Shown here: one piece after another, positions 22,469-33,036 of the stretch
Position numbering within the stretch: the first letter of the stretch is position 1
Layout of the letters: each line of letters opens with the position of its first letter
Assembly: GCA_949130485.1 (NCBI GenBank)
Contig: OX422199.1
Location: forward strand, 1,607,902-1,671,901
DNA length: 64,000 bases
Direction of reading: 5' to 3'
Source: Agelas oroides
Lineage: Eukaryota > Porifera > Demospongiae > Agelasida > Agelasidae
Translations under genes and position numbers: made by a program
The notes under the pieces: generated by a model
The model's input: only the letters and a program-made list of their open reading frames with translations
What the model was told of the DNA's origin: nothing
Databases searched by the model: none

Positions 22469-25400
22469 ATGGACAGTGAGTCCACAACCTTGAGCTCAAT
22501 AGATGAGGCACAACCCATCTTGGGTTGTGGATCATACAACTTTCCTCCCCCACACCAACTTGGGACTTCACTGGAGATCCGTTCTTGCAGACTGTCTTCC
22601 CTCATAGCCCGTTCCCTCCCAAGTAGTACCAGTGGTACCACCACCTTGCATCAGCTCTCTACTTCACTTGGTCTAGCTGCACCACAAACCTCTGAATCGG
22701 AGACAGCAGTAGAGGAGCCAGATATTGGCCCACCTCCAACCAAGAAAGCAGCTGTAGCTTTGAAAGTGGAGAAACGGCAACAGCAAAGTATTGTGAGTAC
22801 ACATGACGATACCCCTCTGAAGAAACTTACACTGTTTTTACCACCCAAAGTTCCAAGTGCTATTCTCCAGTCTCGACATGCTCTTTCTAGGTTCGTCTAC
22901 TCTACTGCCACCACTTTCCTCTCTCTTTGGGAAGTAGACAAACAGATGGAAGTGGTAGATCTTCGCTTCCCTTCCCCTTTCTCCGAGAAGCTCTGTGAAG
23001 ATTACCAGCTCTTTACAGATCTCCTCTCTTATGCATGTCAAATTCTGACAAAGGTGAAATCCGTGAATGAGCTTTATCTTCCTCAGATCACTTTCCATTC
23101 TACCACACAACTTGACCAAATCTTTCAACCTTTGAGAAACATGTGCACCATTACGCACTTGTTCCTTTCACTGCGTTGCCTCCTTCAAACAAGCGAAATA
23201 ACACACCTCAATTACAAGCTACTTGCAGCATTTTTACAAAAAGTAAAAATTAGAGAAATCACAGTGATTTCGACTGACAGGGTTGTCCAACAGTTTCGAA
23301 ACAAGCTCCAAGCTGAGTTAAAGAAGACTGCGTCCACTGTCAAGGTAAGGTACAGGAGTCAGGAACTGGAAGTGCCAGGTCTTGCCTATATCACTGATCT
23401 TGACAAGGAGTCCTCACTCGGAGAGAAAGTGGATCCTCTTTCGCTTGTCGGAAGTTTGAACATGATCTGTGAGGACACTGGAGCCACACTGTCAAAGCAA
23501 ACAAGAGGCTTACAAGAAAGACCTCAGAAGGCGGTACGTTTACCTTTAATCTTGCCTTTTAGAGTCAGAAAATTTGGTTCAGCAAGGATTTGAACCTGGG
23601 TTATGTAGGTTTCAGGTAGATGGTACTTGGATATGTACATGTACCATCAATCCTCTGCTGCAATGCCAGAGCTCTAGTGATAAGAACATTCAGAAAATAC
23701 AGATTTAAATCCAAAATCTGCTGTATGAATTTGTTTCCTTCTCCAAACAACAACACTACAATTAAGTATACAAAGTCAGCAGAGAATTCAGACAGTTAAT
23801 ATGTGGTAATCACATGAACTAAAATATACTATAGTGTAATTCTTAGTTGTTCTTTTCTCCTCATTGTAAGCCAATGGACGAATGAAGTAGGAATAGCCCA
23901 GAATTAAATCATAGACAGACATTTGCTGACAATAATAATGCTATGAACAAAGTATCTCAACTGTTTTTCTGCAGAAGGTACGAGGAGCTTTTCATCATAC
24001 CTTTAATCTTGCTTTTAGAGTCTGAGAATTAGATTCAGCCAGGATTGAACCAGCCAGGTAGATTGTATTAGACCAGAGGAATAGTTGGATATATATATGT
24101 ACCATCAATCCTCTACTTCAATGCCAGAGCCCTAGTGATAAGAACATTCAGGTTTGAATCCAATTCTGGCTGTATGTATTTGTTTCCTTCTCCAAAACAC
24201 AACACTACAATTAAGTATACAAAGTCAGCAGTTATAGTATGTGGTAATCACGTAAAGTAAAATATACTATAGTGTAATTCTTAGTTGTTCTTTTCTCCTC
24301 ATTGTAAGCTAATGGACGAATGAAGTAGGAATAGCCCAGAATTAAATCATAGACTGTCATTTGCTGACAATAATAATAATGCTTTTGTTTTCAGAAGGCA
24401 CGCGGAGCTTTTTCAACTGACTGTACCTATTCAGAAGAAGCAGAGCTGAGCACAGATGGTCCCTTTGTCTCCGAAATCTGGAATCTTGAGCGACTCCATG
24501 AGGCTGGCATCGATGGGAGTGGCACAACCATCGCTGTGCTTGATTCTGGCATCAACTTTTTTCATCCTGCTTTCAAGAACAAGATTCTGGCTATCAAAAA
24601 CTTTGTTCGTGAAGACATAGACAACGTAGATTGTGCTGTCGACTCTGATGGTCATGGGACGCATTGTGCTGGAATAGCTGCTGGGAATTCATTCTACTGT
24701 CCTCAGAATATTTCTGACCCTGCCTCTACCTGTGTTAGAGTCCCACCAGGTGTAGCCCCTGGGGCAAACCTGATTGTCTGTAAAGTGGTGAAAACCAGTA
24801 ACGGAGATGTTGACGTTGAAGCATTTCTTGCTGCTCTGAAGTGGCTCAAGAAGCTACATATCTCTGGAACAAAGCTAAATGTTATTTCAATATCGCTTGC
24901 TTCAACCTACTTCTCAAGTGAGAGAGCCCAGGTGATATCTGATTTGACCTGCTTGGGAATTGTAATCGTTTGCTGTGCCTCAAATGTAGGGAGACTGCGG
25001 CTTCAACCAATTGCATTTCCTGCTCGTCTAGGCCAGGTTCTTTGTATAGGGGCACATGATGAGAATGGAAAACCTACTTCTTTCTCTCCTGTTGGTCGTG
25101 AGCTTGATTTCCTTGCTCCTGGGGACAACCTCTGGGGTCCAGGACCTGGTACAGTTGGTCCTTTTGCAATGGATTGTGCGAGCGGCACTTCATGTGCTAC
25201 CCCCGCAGTTGCTGGTCTCATATGCCTTATCCTTCAATCCATGGTACGCATTTCCGAGAGCAACCCACACATGTATCAAATCGCAGGAAAGCCTCTTGTT
25301 GACCTTGTTCACAATGTCTGGGTGATGAGAGAACTTCTAAAGGAAATGAGCTCTTCGCCTGGACACCACGCAGAGGAAACTGGCTATGGAACACTGAACC

Positions 25401-25471
25401 CGTATCGCATCCTTGATCGAAGTCCTGACGAGATCAAGCGAGTCATCAACGAGATAATTGAGGATGAATGA
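22469..25471 (+). CDS. Intracellular subtilisin-like serine protease (S8) with unrecognised N-terminal domain
   Basis: Two coding exons, 22469-23533 and 24395-25471, give 713 residues. ATG 22469 was chosen because a 3' splice site (TTTTGACAG) sits two bases upstream. Residues about 385-690 form a peptidase S8 domain with the full triad: Asp405 (AVLDSGINFFHPAF), His442 (DGHGTHCAGIAAG) and Ser621 (SGTSCATPAVAG), plus oxyanion Asn552 (CCASNVG). It should therefore be an active endopeptidase. There is no signal peptide, prodomain, P domain or membrane segment, so it is not a proprotein convertase or S1P, and it is too short for tripeptidyl peptidase II. Residues 1-355 are not recognised: low-complexity Ser/Thr, a basic patch PPPTKKAAVALKVEKRQQQ, then a helical region with leucine-rich features. 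The function of the N-terminus is unknown. The intron is a tandem duplication of exon-border sequence. Confidence 0.82.
23526..24410. repeat. Two-copy tandem duplication of about 430 bp forming the subtilase intron
   Basis: Shared blocks in the same order in both copies: CCTTTAATCTTG, TACCATCAATCCTCT, AGTGATAAGAACATTCAG, CACTACAATTAAGTATACAA, GTAATTCTTAGTTGTTCTTT, GGACGAATGAAGTAGGAATA and TTTGCTGACAATAATAAT. The three borders read CAGAAGGCGGTACG (exon 1 end), CAGAAGGTACGAGGAGCTTTT (middle) and CAGAAGGCACGCGGAGCTTTT (exon 2 start), so the copy borders coincide with the splice sites. A B-box-like GGTTCAAATCC occurs on the minus strand of copy 1. Confidence 0.8.
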
Positions 25472-25627
25472 AAACAGAACCGTAATATAACTATAAGTAA
25501 CTTTTATTTTTCTTCTTATATGTAATTGTGTCCCTCTTGTTACAAATGTTTCTTTTACGTTTTTAGGGCTGTAACTTTGACTATAACCTAAAGCTAGTAT
25601 ATCTTTCCCACTTTTAGAATCCCTTCC

Positions 25628-25633
25628 AATAAA
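25628..25633 (+). terminator. AATAAA polyadenylation signal, subtilase
   Basis: AATAAA 157 bp beyond the subtilase stop, within the 463-bp gap to the convergent oxidase gene. Confidence 0.45.
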
Positions 25634-25934
25634 TTCAATTGTATGTACATTATCACATCAGATGAACCATCACTACATTGGTGATTTCACAAGTAGTTAA
25701 CTAAAACTTCATCCATGCTCTTCAAGCATAAACTTTGTGTAAAAAATAAAATAAAATACGTAGAAACTTCAGCAATTTATATAAAGGTCTACAAAATCAC
25801 ACTACTAGACACTAACCTTGCTAAGTGTACAATAGTAATTATCAAGTTTACCAAATCTATAGCTAGTCTAGTTGGCTATTGTACTGAGTACTATACATCT
25901 TACACATCAGTCTAAAGTGGGAGTTTTCGAGTAC

Positions 25935-28349
25935 TTACGCCATCATAAAAAATGATGACATAACCGACAGAAGAACAGCAGCAGTGGAGAAAACAATATT
26001 TGAGACTGAGCTTCGAGGACCTGGGTGCTGGATCCTGTCGTAGAAGTCTGCAAGCTCCCAAGTAAAGTTTCCACAGCGCCGCATTCCATCTGGTGGTGGT
26101 GTTTGCCTATCAAGAGCTTCGTTGATGACGACTGCCATTCCTTCAATCGTGTGGGTTTCAACGTGGCAGTGCATGATCCAGTACCCAGGGTTATCAGATA
26201 AAAACTGAATGACGACATACCCTCCTGCTGGAACTGTTACTGTATCCTTGCGGACCGTATACGGATTAATTGTTTCTGTAGCAGGACCATATGATGGTTC
26301 TCGTCCTCGATTCCACTCGGGATTGCTGCATGTGAAGTCTCGTGTCAAGGGAGGTTGGTCTACATAATCACAGCGGTTAACATTAGGTGGTAAAAAGCAG
26401 TTTAGATCGTTGTTATAGCAACCTCTGAAGCCAGAGGTGGTATTGTAATCGGGAAAGCCAACGTCTAGCACAAAGAAACTATGACCGTGCAAGTGGACAG
26501 GATGAGCAAAGTCACCCTGTGGTCCAAGATTGCTGAGAACGAAACGGGTAGTTCTTCCAAATGTGGGAACATCAGCAACATAAGCACAATTACAGTCTGG
26601 TGTTGTAATTGAATTAATAGCGTCTCTACACAGTTCACGGTCGTTAATATTTTTGCAGACCTCACGATCAACAAATTCTTGATACTCAGTAGGATCAGTA
26701 ATAATCTGGGCAGGTACGGAGGGGAACCGTAGCCTACGTCCATTAACCGAGTTGTGTGGTCCAAACCCATCAATCGCGAAATTGAAGAATAGTGTTGGAG
26801 AATCAGATTCTGGTTCGTTAAGAGTAAGCTCATCTTCAGGTGCAGGGAAAAGCAACCTCAGTTGATGGATATACGTACAGTTGATGTTGTAGCTGGAGTG
26901 GTAGATGAATGGACAGTTGACAGTACGGCAGGGTTGCTCTGCGGTACAGTTATGTGGAATCGACGCATTTACTATGCCCTCATATTGTGGAGACGTTGGT
27001 GGTGGAGTTCCAGGTGTGTTGTAGTGAAGGATTGCTTCAATTCTGTCATGTGTGCGGAATTCATATGGTGCAGGATTATCGGGCCCTGGGCGTATAACAG
27101 GAAACCCAGGAGGTGGATTTATAGCGAGCAATTCTACACGAATAACAAAGTCACTCTTTTGAAGTTGATTAAGTTGGTCCCTGGTTTTGGCTCTTAAAAG
27201 GAAGTCATAGCGTTCACCAGTGTGGATGATGATATACTCAGCAGTTACTGGCTGAGTGAGATACCCATCTGTAGACATGACTTCTAGCTCGTGCTCATCA
27301 ATGGAGAATCGAAAGATGAAGAGTCCCTGAGATCCAACGAGACGAAAGCGGTACACTTCACCTGGATCTACAGAGAATATGCTCAACCTAGACTTAATGT
27401 ATGGGTACAGAGTATCATTAGGATGCTTTCCCTTTCCGTTTATGAGACCTGAAAAGAAAAACAGGTTTCCATTCTCAGACCCATCAGGAGCTGCATCACC
27501 AAAGAAGGGTAAGTCACCTGGTTGTGGAGGTGAAGTTTGAAAGAATCGATTGCCTGAGTCTAGAGCAGGGAATAAATTTAGTGTGGTTTGTGGAAACCAC
27601 TCGAGTAAAGTGATTGTATGGTTCTCAGGCTCATCACGAAAATTTCCGAGTTGTTGTTCAATTTCTTGTTTGTTCCTTTCAAGGATTACAAGGGATCCAA
27701 ACATTCCATCTGTCCGTTGAGTCCCTGTGTGAGAGTGGTACCAGAATGTGCCACTGGGGATTGCTTTAAAGATGTAGCGGAAGGAAGCACCAGGAAGAAT
27801 ACCACACTGGGTCACATGATCTACTCCATCCATCCAGGGGGTGTTGTTCTGATGGAGTCCATGCCAATGCATTGTCGCAGACTCCTGTTCCAGTCTATTC
27901 ACCACAAGAATAGAAAGTGTCTGGTTCTCATAAACAATGAGGTTGGGGCCAGGAAACAGTCCATTAATGGCAATGTAAGGACGAAAGGTGGCTCCATCAG
28001 CAGTAACTGGAGGTGTGCATCTTGGGTCACCGATTGAAATGTTTGCACAAATTGGATCGCTAAGAGGGAGTGGCAGTAGGTCTCCAGTTGTCTCATTGAA
28101 GTAGTAAATTGTTCCTGCTATTCCTCGTGCATTGACTTCTTCATCTACAATGTAGCGTATCATTGTCATGCGAGCTTCAAGTTCCATTTCAAACTCACAT
28201 ACATCAGCATTCTCCCTGCAACGGCAGTTCGGGTTTTCATACTCACAATTTACATGATCAACATCAAGATTAGAAATGTCAGCATGATTACCCAGAACAA
28301 CCTGGCTGAGGATGGACAGCACAATCACACAGCAAGTGGTAGAACCCAT
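25935..28349 (-). CDS. Laccase-like multicopper oxidase, intronless, membrane-anchored
   Basis: A single 804-codon exon. A signal peptide (MGSTTCCVIVLSILSQVVLG) is followed by a Cys-rich segment (about 34-51), then three cupredoxin domains. All copper ligands are visible: HWHGLH (161-166), WYHSHT (203-208), HPVHLHGHSF (616-625) and HCHVETHTIEGM (727-738). These supply the ten His and one Cys for the T1 site and the T2/T3 cluster, with Met at the axial T1 position. Such enzymes oxidise phenols, aromatic amines or metal ions and reduce O2 to water. A hydrophobic C-terminus (IVFSTAAVLLSVMSSFFMMA) suggests a membrane or GPI anchor, so it likely acts at the cell surface. It is convergent with the subtilase. 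The inverted relative at 18890-21421 has two stop codons. Absence of introns, unlike other genes in the window, suggests retroposition or horizontal origin; which one is not shown. Confidence 0.93.
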   Translation of the reverse strand: MGSTTCCVIVLSILSQVVLGNHADISNLDVDHVNCEYENPNCRCRENADVCEFEMELEARMTMIRYIVDEEVNARGIAGTIYYFNETTGDLLPLPLSDPICANISIGDPRCTPPVTADGATFRPYIAINGLFPGPNLIVYENQTLSILVVNRLEQESATMHWHGLHQNNTPWMDGVDHVTQCGILPGASFRYIFKAIPSGTFWYHSHTGTQRTDGMFGSLVILERNKQEIEQQLGNFRDEPENHTITLLEWFPQTTLNLFPALDSGNRFFQTSPPQPGDLPFFGDAAPDGSENGNLFFFSGLINGKGKHPNDTLYPYIKSRLSIFSVDPGEVYRFRLVGSQGLFIFRFSIDEHELEVMSTDGYLTQPVTAEYIIIHTGERYDFLLRAKTRDQLNQLQKSDFVIRVELLAINPPPGFPVIRPGPDNPAPYEFRTHDRIEAILHYNTPGTPPPTSPQYEGIVNASIPHNCTAEQPCRTVNCPFIYHSSYNINCTYIHQLRLLFPAPEDELTLNEPESDSPTLFFNFAIDGFGPHNSVNGRRLRFPSVPAQIITDPTEYQEFVDREVCKNINDRELCRDAINSITTPDCNCAYVADVPTFGRTTRFVLSNLGPQGDFAHPVHLHGHSFFVLDVGFPDYNTTSGFRGCYNNDLNCFLPPNVNRCDYVDQPPLTRDFTCSNPEWNRGREPSYGPATETINPYTVRKDTVTVPAGGYVVIQFLSDNPGYWIMHCHVETHTIEGMAVVINEALDRQTPPPDGMRRCGNFTWELADFYDRIQHPGPRSSVSNIVFSTAAVLLSVMSSFFMMA

Positions 28350-28639
28350 CTCGCAAGCAGCTAGATTCTACAAGTTGGTTGGGGGGAAGAAAAAACAAAA
28401 AGGACACTGTATAATGTCATTTGTTTGTGCTCATTGTTAGGCCCCAATTCATTGATTATTACTTTCTCACCGGCCTCCTGCATGAATTTTCTGCGAAAGA
28501 ATTTATCACCAGTATTTTGCATACTAACGACATACGAATGAGCCGGATAAGCGTAATGATGAGCGCAATGCTAACAAACATGTCCGTCTACTGCACAGCA
28601 TCCAAAAGCCAACCCTTCTACAATGGCGTATAACGAGCA

Positions 28640-28742
28640 CTGATCCTCCTAGCATCATGTTTCTCGAGTTCTTTCGTGAGAAATTCTGATAAATCTCCTA
28701 GCATCATGTTTCTCGAGTTCTTTCGTGAGAAATTCTGATAAA
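28640..28742. repeat. Tandem duplication of about 50 bp
   Basis: CTCCTAGCATCATGTTTCTC through GAAATTCTGATAAAT occurs twice in direct succession. Confidence 0.9.
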
Positions 28743-29631
28743 TACATACACCGCCACAATGTGTGCAGGTAAAGCACCTGATGCGAAACAAAAAATCAAC
28801 AAATTGGGGCCTTATTATTTACTTGAAAATTAACTGGTGACATACTAAAATAATACAAGTGTTTTCACTGCAGCTGCAAGGTTACTATCAGGACAATTGC
28901 CTTATGTATGTACTTCTGCTATGTCCATCTTTGCTTGACTTGTCATGAAAAAATTGGTTCTACCCAAAAGTGGTCCCCTGGACCAATTTTGGCTGCCAAA
29001 AATTGTCCCCCCAGACCACTTTTGGTTGCCCCCTCTTGCCAAAACTGTTCCTACCAGGACCAAATATCGGTCCAGGGGATTATAGACCTACGGAGAAGGG
29101 ATTGGAAACGCGTCAATGAAGAAGTCCTGCGAACTCGTGAAGCAACGTGCCAAGCTAGTAAGGCTCTCAAGGCATTATTTTAGTCATGGAATTTAATTCC
29201 AAGGATGCAGCAGCGGAGCTCATGAAAGTTGCTTCGTTTTCGAAGGCAAATTAATGTCGTTTTTAGTGGTTTTGTAGTTTATCCAAGTTTTCTATTGATG
29301 CAACAACAATTCCAATTATTTTGTATGTTACCTGTGTACATGGTGTCTAGATTAAACTAAGAAACTTTGAATAGCGCTTTACACAAAAATATTATACAGA
29401 TTTAGCCTTCACCACCAGTACTTGAGTTTGTAGTTTTTCCAGCAAAGTTCCAGCTACAAGCTGCACATACCCCACACAGATCGAACATATACTTACTGCT
29501 GTATGTCTACATTACAGTATAAATGTTTTGATTGTAGGTAACAGCTGAGAGAATGGAAGGGTAAAAGTACTGCGGGTACCATGCATAGAATGTACTGTTT
29601 TTCTCACAGTTATGGGTGTTTACCAGGTACT

Positions 29632-30430
29632 GTACATAGCGATGTCAGAGTTTCCAAAAGTATGCAAATGCTCTTCTACCCAGGCCATTTCTCCACAAAG
29701 TCTTAATGTATTCACATCAAATTTAGTATAGAGGTTCCTTAGAGGCTTGGGTATATTTCCTTGCACAGCTTTGTTAAAAATATCCGCCTCGATCGGAACT
29801 GCACACAATTTTTTGTCACATCTCGCTACTTTTCTGCAAATTGTTGAAGTATTACGACATTTTGTAATGCTGCTCACAGCTACTTTAATATTCAACAAAG
29901 CACAACCAGTTCTGTATACTAGAGTAGTTGCCCAATGGGATGGTACAGGTTTTTGATTGGAATCTTACTCCAACTTCCCCGGAAATGCAACTATTTATGG
30001 CCACAAAATGCCGTTTTTTAAGCATTTATCAAGCCTAGTGCAAGGATTATACTAGATATCTAAAATCCACAACCTTCATTGGACTGAATAGGTACAGACT
30101 ATCTTTCACAGCGAGTTTCATTCTGATCGGGCTTACAGCGGCTTCCGGAAAGGTAGTGACCGGAATATTGCGCTAAAATGACGTAGAAAAATTTGGTAAA
30201 CCAGTTACATTTCGAAGACCGTACCGCTTGCTGTATTCACCCAATCCCATTGATATGGGTACCGTTGGAATCGCCATATTATGCTCTTTTTAAAAATAAA
30301 GGTTGTTGTTGTGATAAACGAATTTTGATTTTCACCCCGACATCGCTACTGTACATGCTTTAGCAGCGAATAACTGTAGAATCGCACGAATCCGCTAGAT
30401 AATCGGCAGTTGTAGGTCACGTGACCGTAA
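29632..30430. repeat. Segmental repeat, paralogue of 35143-36500; possible coding relic on minus strand
   Basis: Shares TAGCGATGTCAGAGT, AAGTATGC, TAGAGGTT(C/T)CTTAGAG, TTTTTTAAGC, TTTATCAAGCCTAGTGCA and GACTGAATAGGTAC with 35143-36500 in the same order. On the minus strand, 29620-29898 translates to a protein-like segment (ADIFNKAVQGNIPKPLRNLY, then LRLCGEMAWVEEHL). The other copy shows a broken version of it. Family unknown, possibly transposon-borne. Confidence 0.6.
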
Positions 30431-30610
30431 CGCGCACCGAAATTGGAAATTTCAAAAATTGCGCGTTTTCTCCATAGGTCTGGTCCGGGGGACCACTTTT
30501 GGGACCGATTTTTGCATGACAGGCCGCCTCGATTTTATTCCGAGGTTTGCAATTTTTGTGCATACAAGCAGATCAATTACACTGTTAATAGACATCTGAA
30601 ATGCGGAAAA

Positions 30611-30748
30611 ATGTTAGCTAGTCATGTTTCTTGGACAGTATTACCTAGCTTAATTGTTTACTCCTCTGCCTGAAATTGAAGACTTAAGGCTGAAGAGTAA
30701 ACAATTAAACTAGGTAATGTTATCCAGGAAACATGACTAGCTAACATT
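30611..30748. repeat. Hairpin / perfect-arm inverted repeat
   Basis: TGTTAGCTAGTCATGTTTCT through CCTAGCTTAATTGTTTACTC is followed, after about 30 bases, by its near-exact complement ending ATGACTAGCTAACA. Arms are about 52 bp. Confidence 0.85.
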
Positions 30749-31084
30749 CTTGCGTATTTCACTCTGAAATTGGAGAGCTATAGTTGATCGGCTTGTGTGC
30801 GCATTTCTTCTGTTTCCAATCCCTTCTCCGTAGGTCTATAATCTGTGGTTGCAGCCAAGAGCGACAAACCATAAATAGTTGAGCAGTAGGACTACTATCT
30901 ACTTTCTATGGGCAAACTTATTTGTTGCCAGGTTCCGGAGCTAAGAAAAACTCTTCCCCCTTCCCCCCGATTCTATAAAAACCGTGGAATAACACTCTAA
31001 TTTTACTCTGGCACATTATAATTCCTTCAATGAAAGCTGCTGTTTTAAGTCCGTTCTCATTAACCCTCGGCGCGCATGCGCAGC

Positions 31085-31112
31085 GAGGGTTACGGTACTT
31101 AGTCTGTGTGTC

Positions 31113-31143
<31 letters not shown>

Positions 31144-31152
31144 CTGTGTGTC

Positions 31153-31188
<36 letters not shown>

Positions 31189-31445
31189 TGTGTGTCTGTT
31201 ACTCAACATCTCACTTTATACGTGATTATTCGTACCACAAACGATACTAACCTTCTCAGCGGTGGATGAAGGTCGAAAATTTTAAGCGATTTTCTCTGAA
31301 AATGCTTCGTTGCGAAGCTAGAGTGTTTCCTGTTGGTACGGCTAGGCCTACATGATAAGTCGGCCATTTTTTACTCCGCGCATGCGTATGAATCTGCGAG
31401 GGTTACGGTACTTGGTCTGTGTGTCTGTCTGTGTGTGTGTGTGTG
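31085..31445. repeat. Duplicated block with (GT)n core, first copy
   Basis: GAGGGTTACGGTACTT followed by TCTGTGTGTCTGTC(TG)n, then TACTCAACATCTCACTTTAT through GTAGGCCTAG... to CGCGCATGCGTATGAATCTG. The second copy is at 31905-32119. A 449-bp MITE separates the copies. Confidence 0.85.
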
Positions 31446-31894
31446 TAGCCTCGTTCCCAGGCCCGCGCCCAGCTTCCCGTCGCTTGCAGTACGGTTAAGC
31501 GGGAGAGGGCCTGGTACATTTCCTCACGTGAGTGACGTCACGGACAGGGCAAATTATGCGAACGTGGGCGTCATGTAAACCACAAAAAACTTCGCTCGCA
31601 CGCACGCGCTGGAGCGCGACTATTCCGAGTCGAAAGATAGCAGCGTACGAAGGCGCTTTTATGTCGCTATTCACGAGACAGTCGGGAGGACAGAGAGTTT
31701 TACCAAGCCAAACAGTGAAGACACACACCAGCAATCAGTGAGCAATTTAGTCGTGTTCGCCCACGTTCAATTAAAGTCTTTCTACCGCCTTTCTACCCGT
31801 GACGTCACTCACGTGAGAAAATGTACCAGGCCCTCTCCCGCTTAATCGTACTGCAAGCGACGGGAAGCTGGGCGCGGGCCTGGGAACGAGGCTA
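31446..31894. mobile_element. 449-bp MITE of the TAGCCTCGT family inserted in a (GT)n tract
   Basis: Terminal inverted repeats of about 97 bp start TAGCCTCGTTCCCAGGCCCG and end CCTGGGAACGAGGCTA, including CACGTGAGTGACGTCAC near the inner edge. It sits inside a GT microsatellite, so the target duplication (TGTGTGTG) cannot be sized exactly. Confidence 0.88.
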
Positions 31895-32196
31895 TGTGTG
31901 TGTGTGTGTCTGTGTGTCTGTTACTCAACATCTCACTTTATACGTGATTATTCGTACCACAAACGATACTAACCTTCTCAGCGGCGGATGAAGGTCGAAA
32001 AGTTTAAGCGATTTTCTCTGAAAATGCTTCGTTGCGAAGCTAGAGTGTTTCCTGTTGGTACGGCTAGGCCTACATGATAAGTCGGCCATTTTTTACTCCG
32101 CGCATGCGTATGAATCTGGACCACGTGGCTAGCGGCGATTTTGTTCTTGGGAGAGACGTTCTTTGCGAGTTCGATTATTGGCCATTGGCAGTAAGT

Positions 32197-32505
32197 ATGC
32201 CTCCAACAAAGGTATGCCCGCAGTGTAAAGCTGCTGTACCTGTAAGACGGAAGACATGTGAACGCTGTGATCATGTCTTTCGATCCAAACGAAAAGCAGA
32301 GTGTAATTTGCGAGACGAAAGCTATGAAACGTATGAGATCAGTAGAATCAGATAGTGTGAAATAGCTAGGAAAGCTAAAGATAAGTTGCACAAGGTCTGT
32401 GAAAGAGCGTCAGAAATTCGTGAGCGAACTTTGTATAGGCAGGAACAAAACAGAATGCACAAAGCAAGCATGAGAAAGTCTGAAACCTTTGAGCAAACTG
32501 CATAG
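32197..32505 (+). pseudogene. Zinc-ribbon / Arg-Gln-rich repeat protein relic (probably transposon-associated)
   Basis: From ATG 32197: CPQCKAAVPVRRKTCERCDH, a CxxC-x(n)-CxxC zinc ribbon, with basic residues after it; TAG at 32353-32355. The same frame continues past the stop with CEIARKAKDKLHKVCERASE, RTLYRQEQNRMHKASMRKSE and TFEQTA to a second stop at 32503. The RQEQNR...SMRxSETxEQT pattern recalls repeated N-terminal segments I associate with large transposon or helicase proteins of sponges and corals. That link is from memory and unchecked. It directly follows the duplicated block at 31905-32119. Confidence 0.4.
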
Positions 32506-33036
32506 GCAGGAACAAAACAGAATGCGTATGGCAAGCATGAGAGAGTCTGCTGCGCCGAGGGTTTGGCACTTCAGTGCCTTTCATTATACTTTGAGCTGAG
32601 GTTCTCGTAAAGTGCAGACAGAATGTCGCTAATAAATTATTCATAAGTCGTTATTTTAACCCCGTAGACGGCTAGTAAGTATTCTACAGTACTGAACGCT
32701 CTCATATATCCAAAGGAGGTCGCGAGGCAAGCTCATTCTCTCTGTGGAGGTACAGAATCTACATACATTACTGTTATAGACAATATAGTGGTTGTTGGTC
32801 CGTTTGGAAGTGTTGGTTGTTTGGCACGAGTTCCAAGTATGGCCCGTCTTTGATAGCTCAGTCCTCAACTAATCAACTAGCCTTGTCCCCAGGCTCTCCT
32901 GCACGACCATCAAATTCTGGTGACGAGGTTAGATTTGTCTTGCATGGGAGTAGTCTTGCCTGATAGACTTTTGAGTGCTACAGTGTTGTGTGTGTAGAAG
33001 CAAAAGCAGTTTCAGATACGACAAGTCTGCATGTAA

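Larger units (their letters stand above)
28930..30850. mobile_element. Region bounded by inverted repeats (probable DNA element, old)
   Basis: Two separate blocks are repeated in inverse orientation: GTGGTCCCCTGGACC-type sequence at 28960-29080 against 30478-30525, and GATTATAGACCTACGGAGAA at 29080-29110 against 30808-30842. The interior contains the segment duplicated at 35.1-36.5 kb and a hairpin at 30611-30748. No transposase was recognised. Confidence 0.45.
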
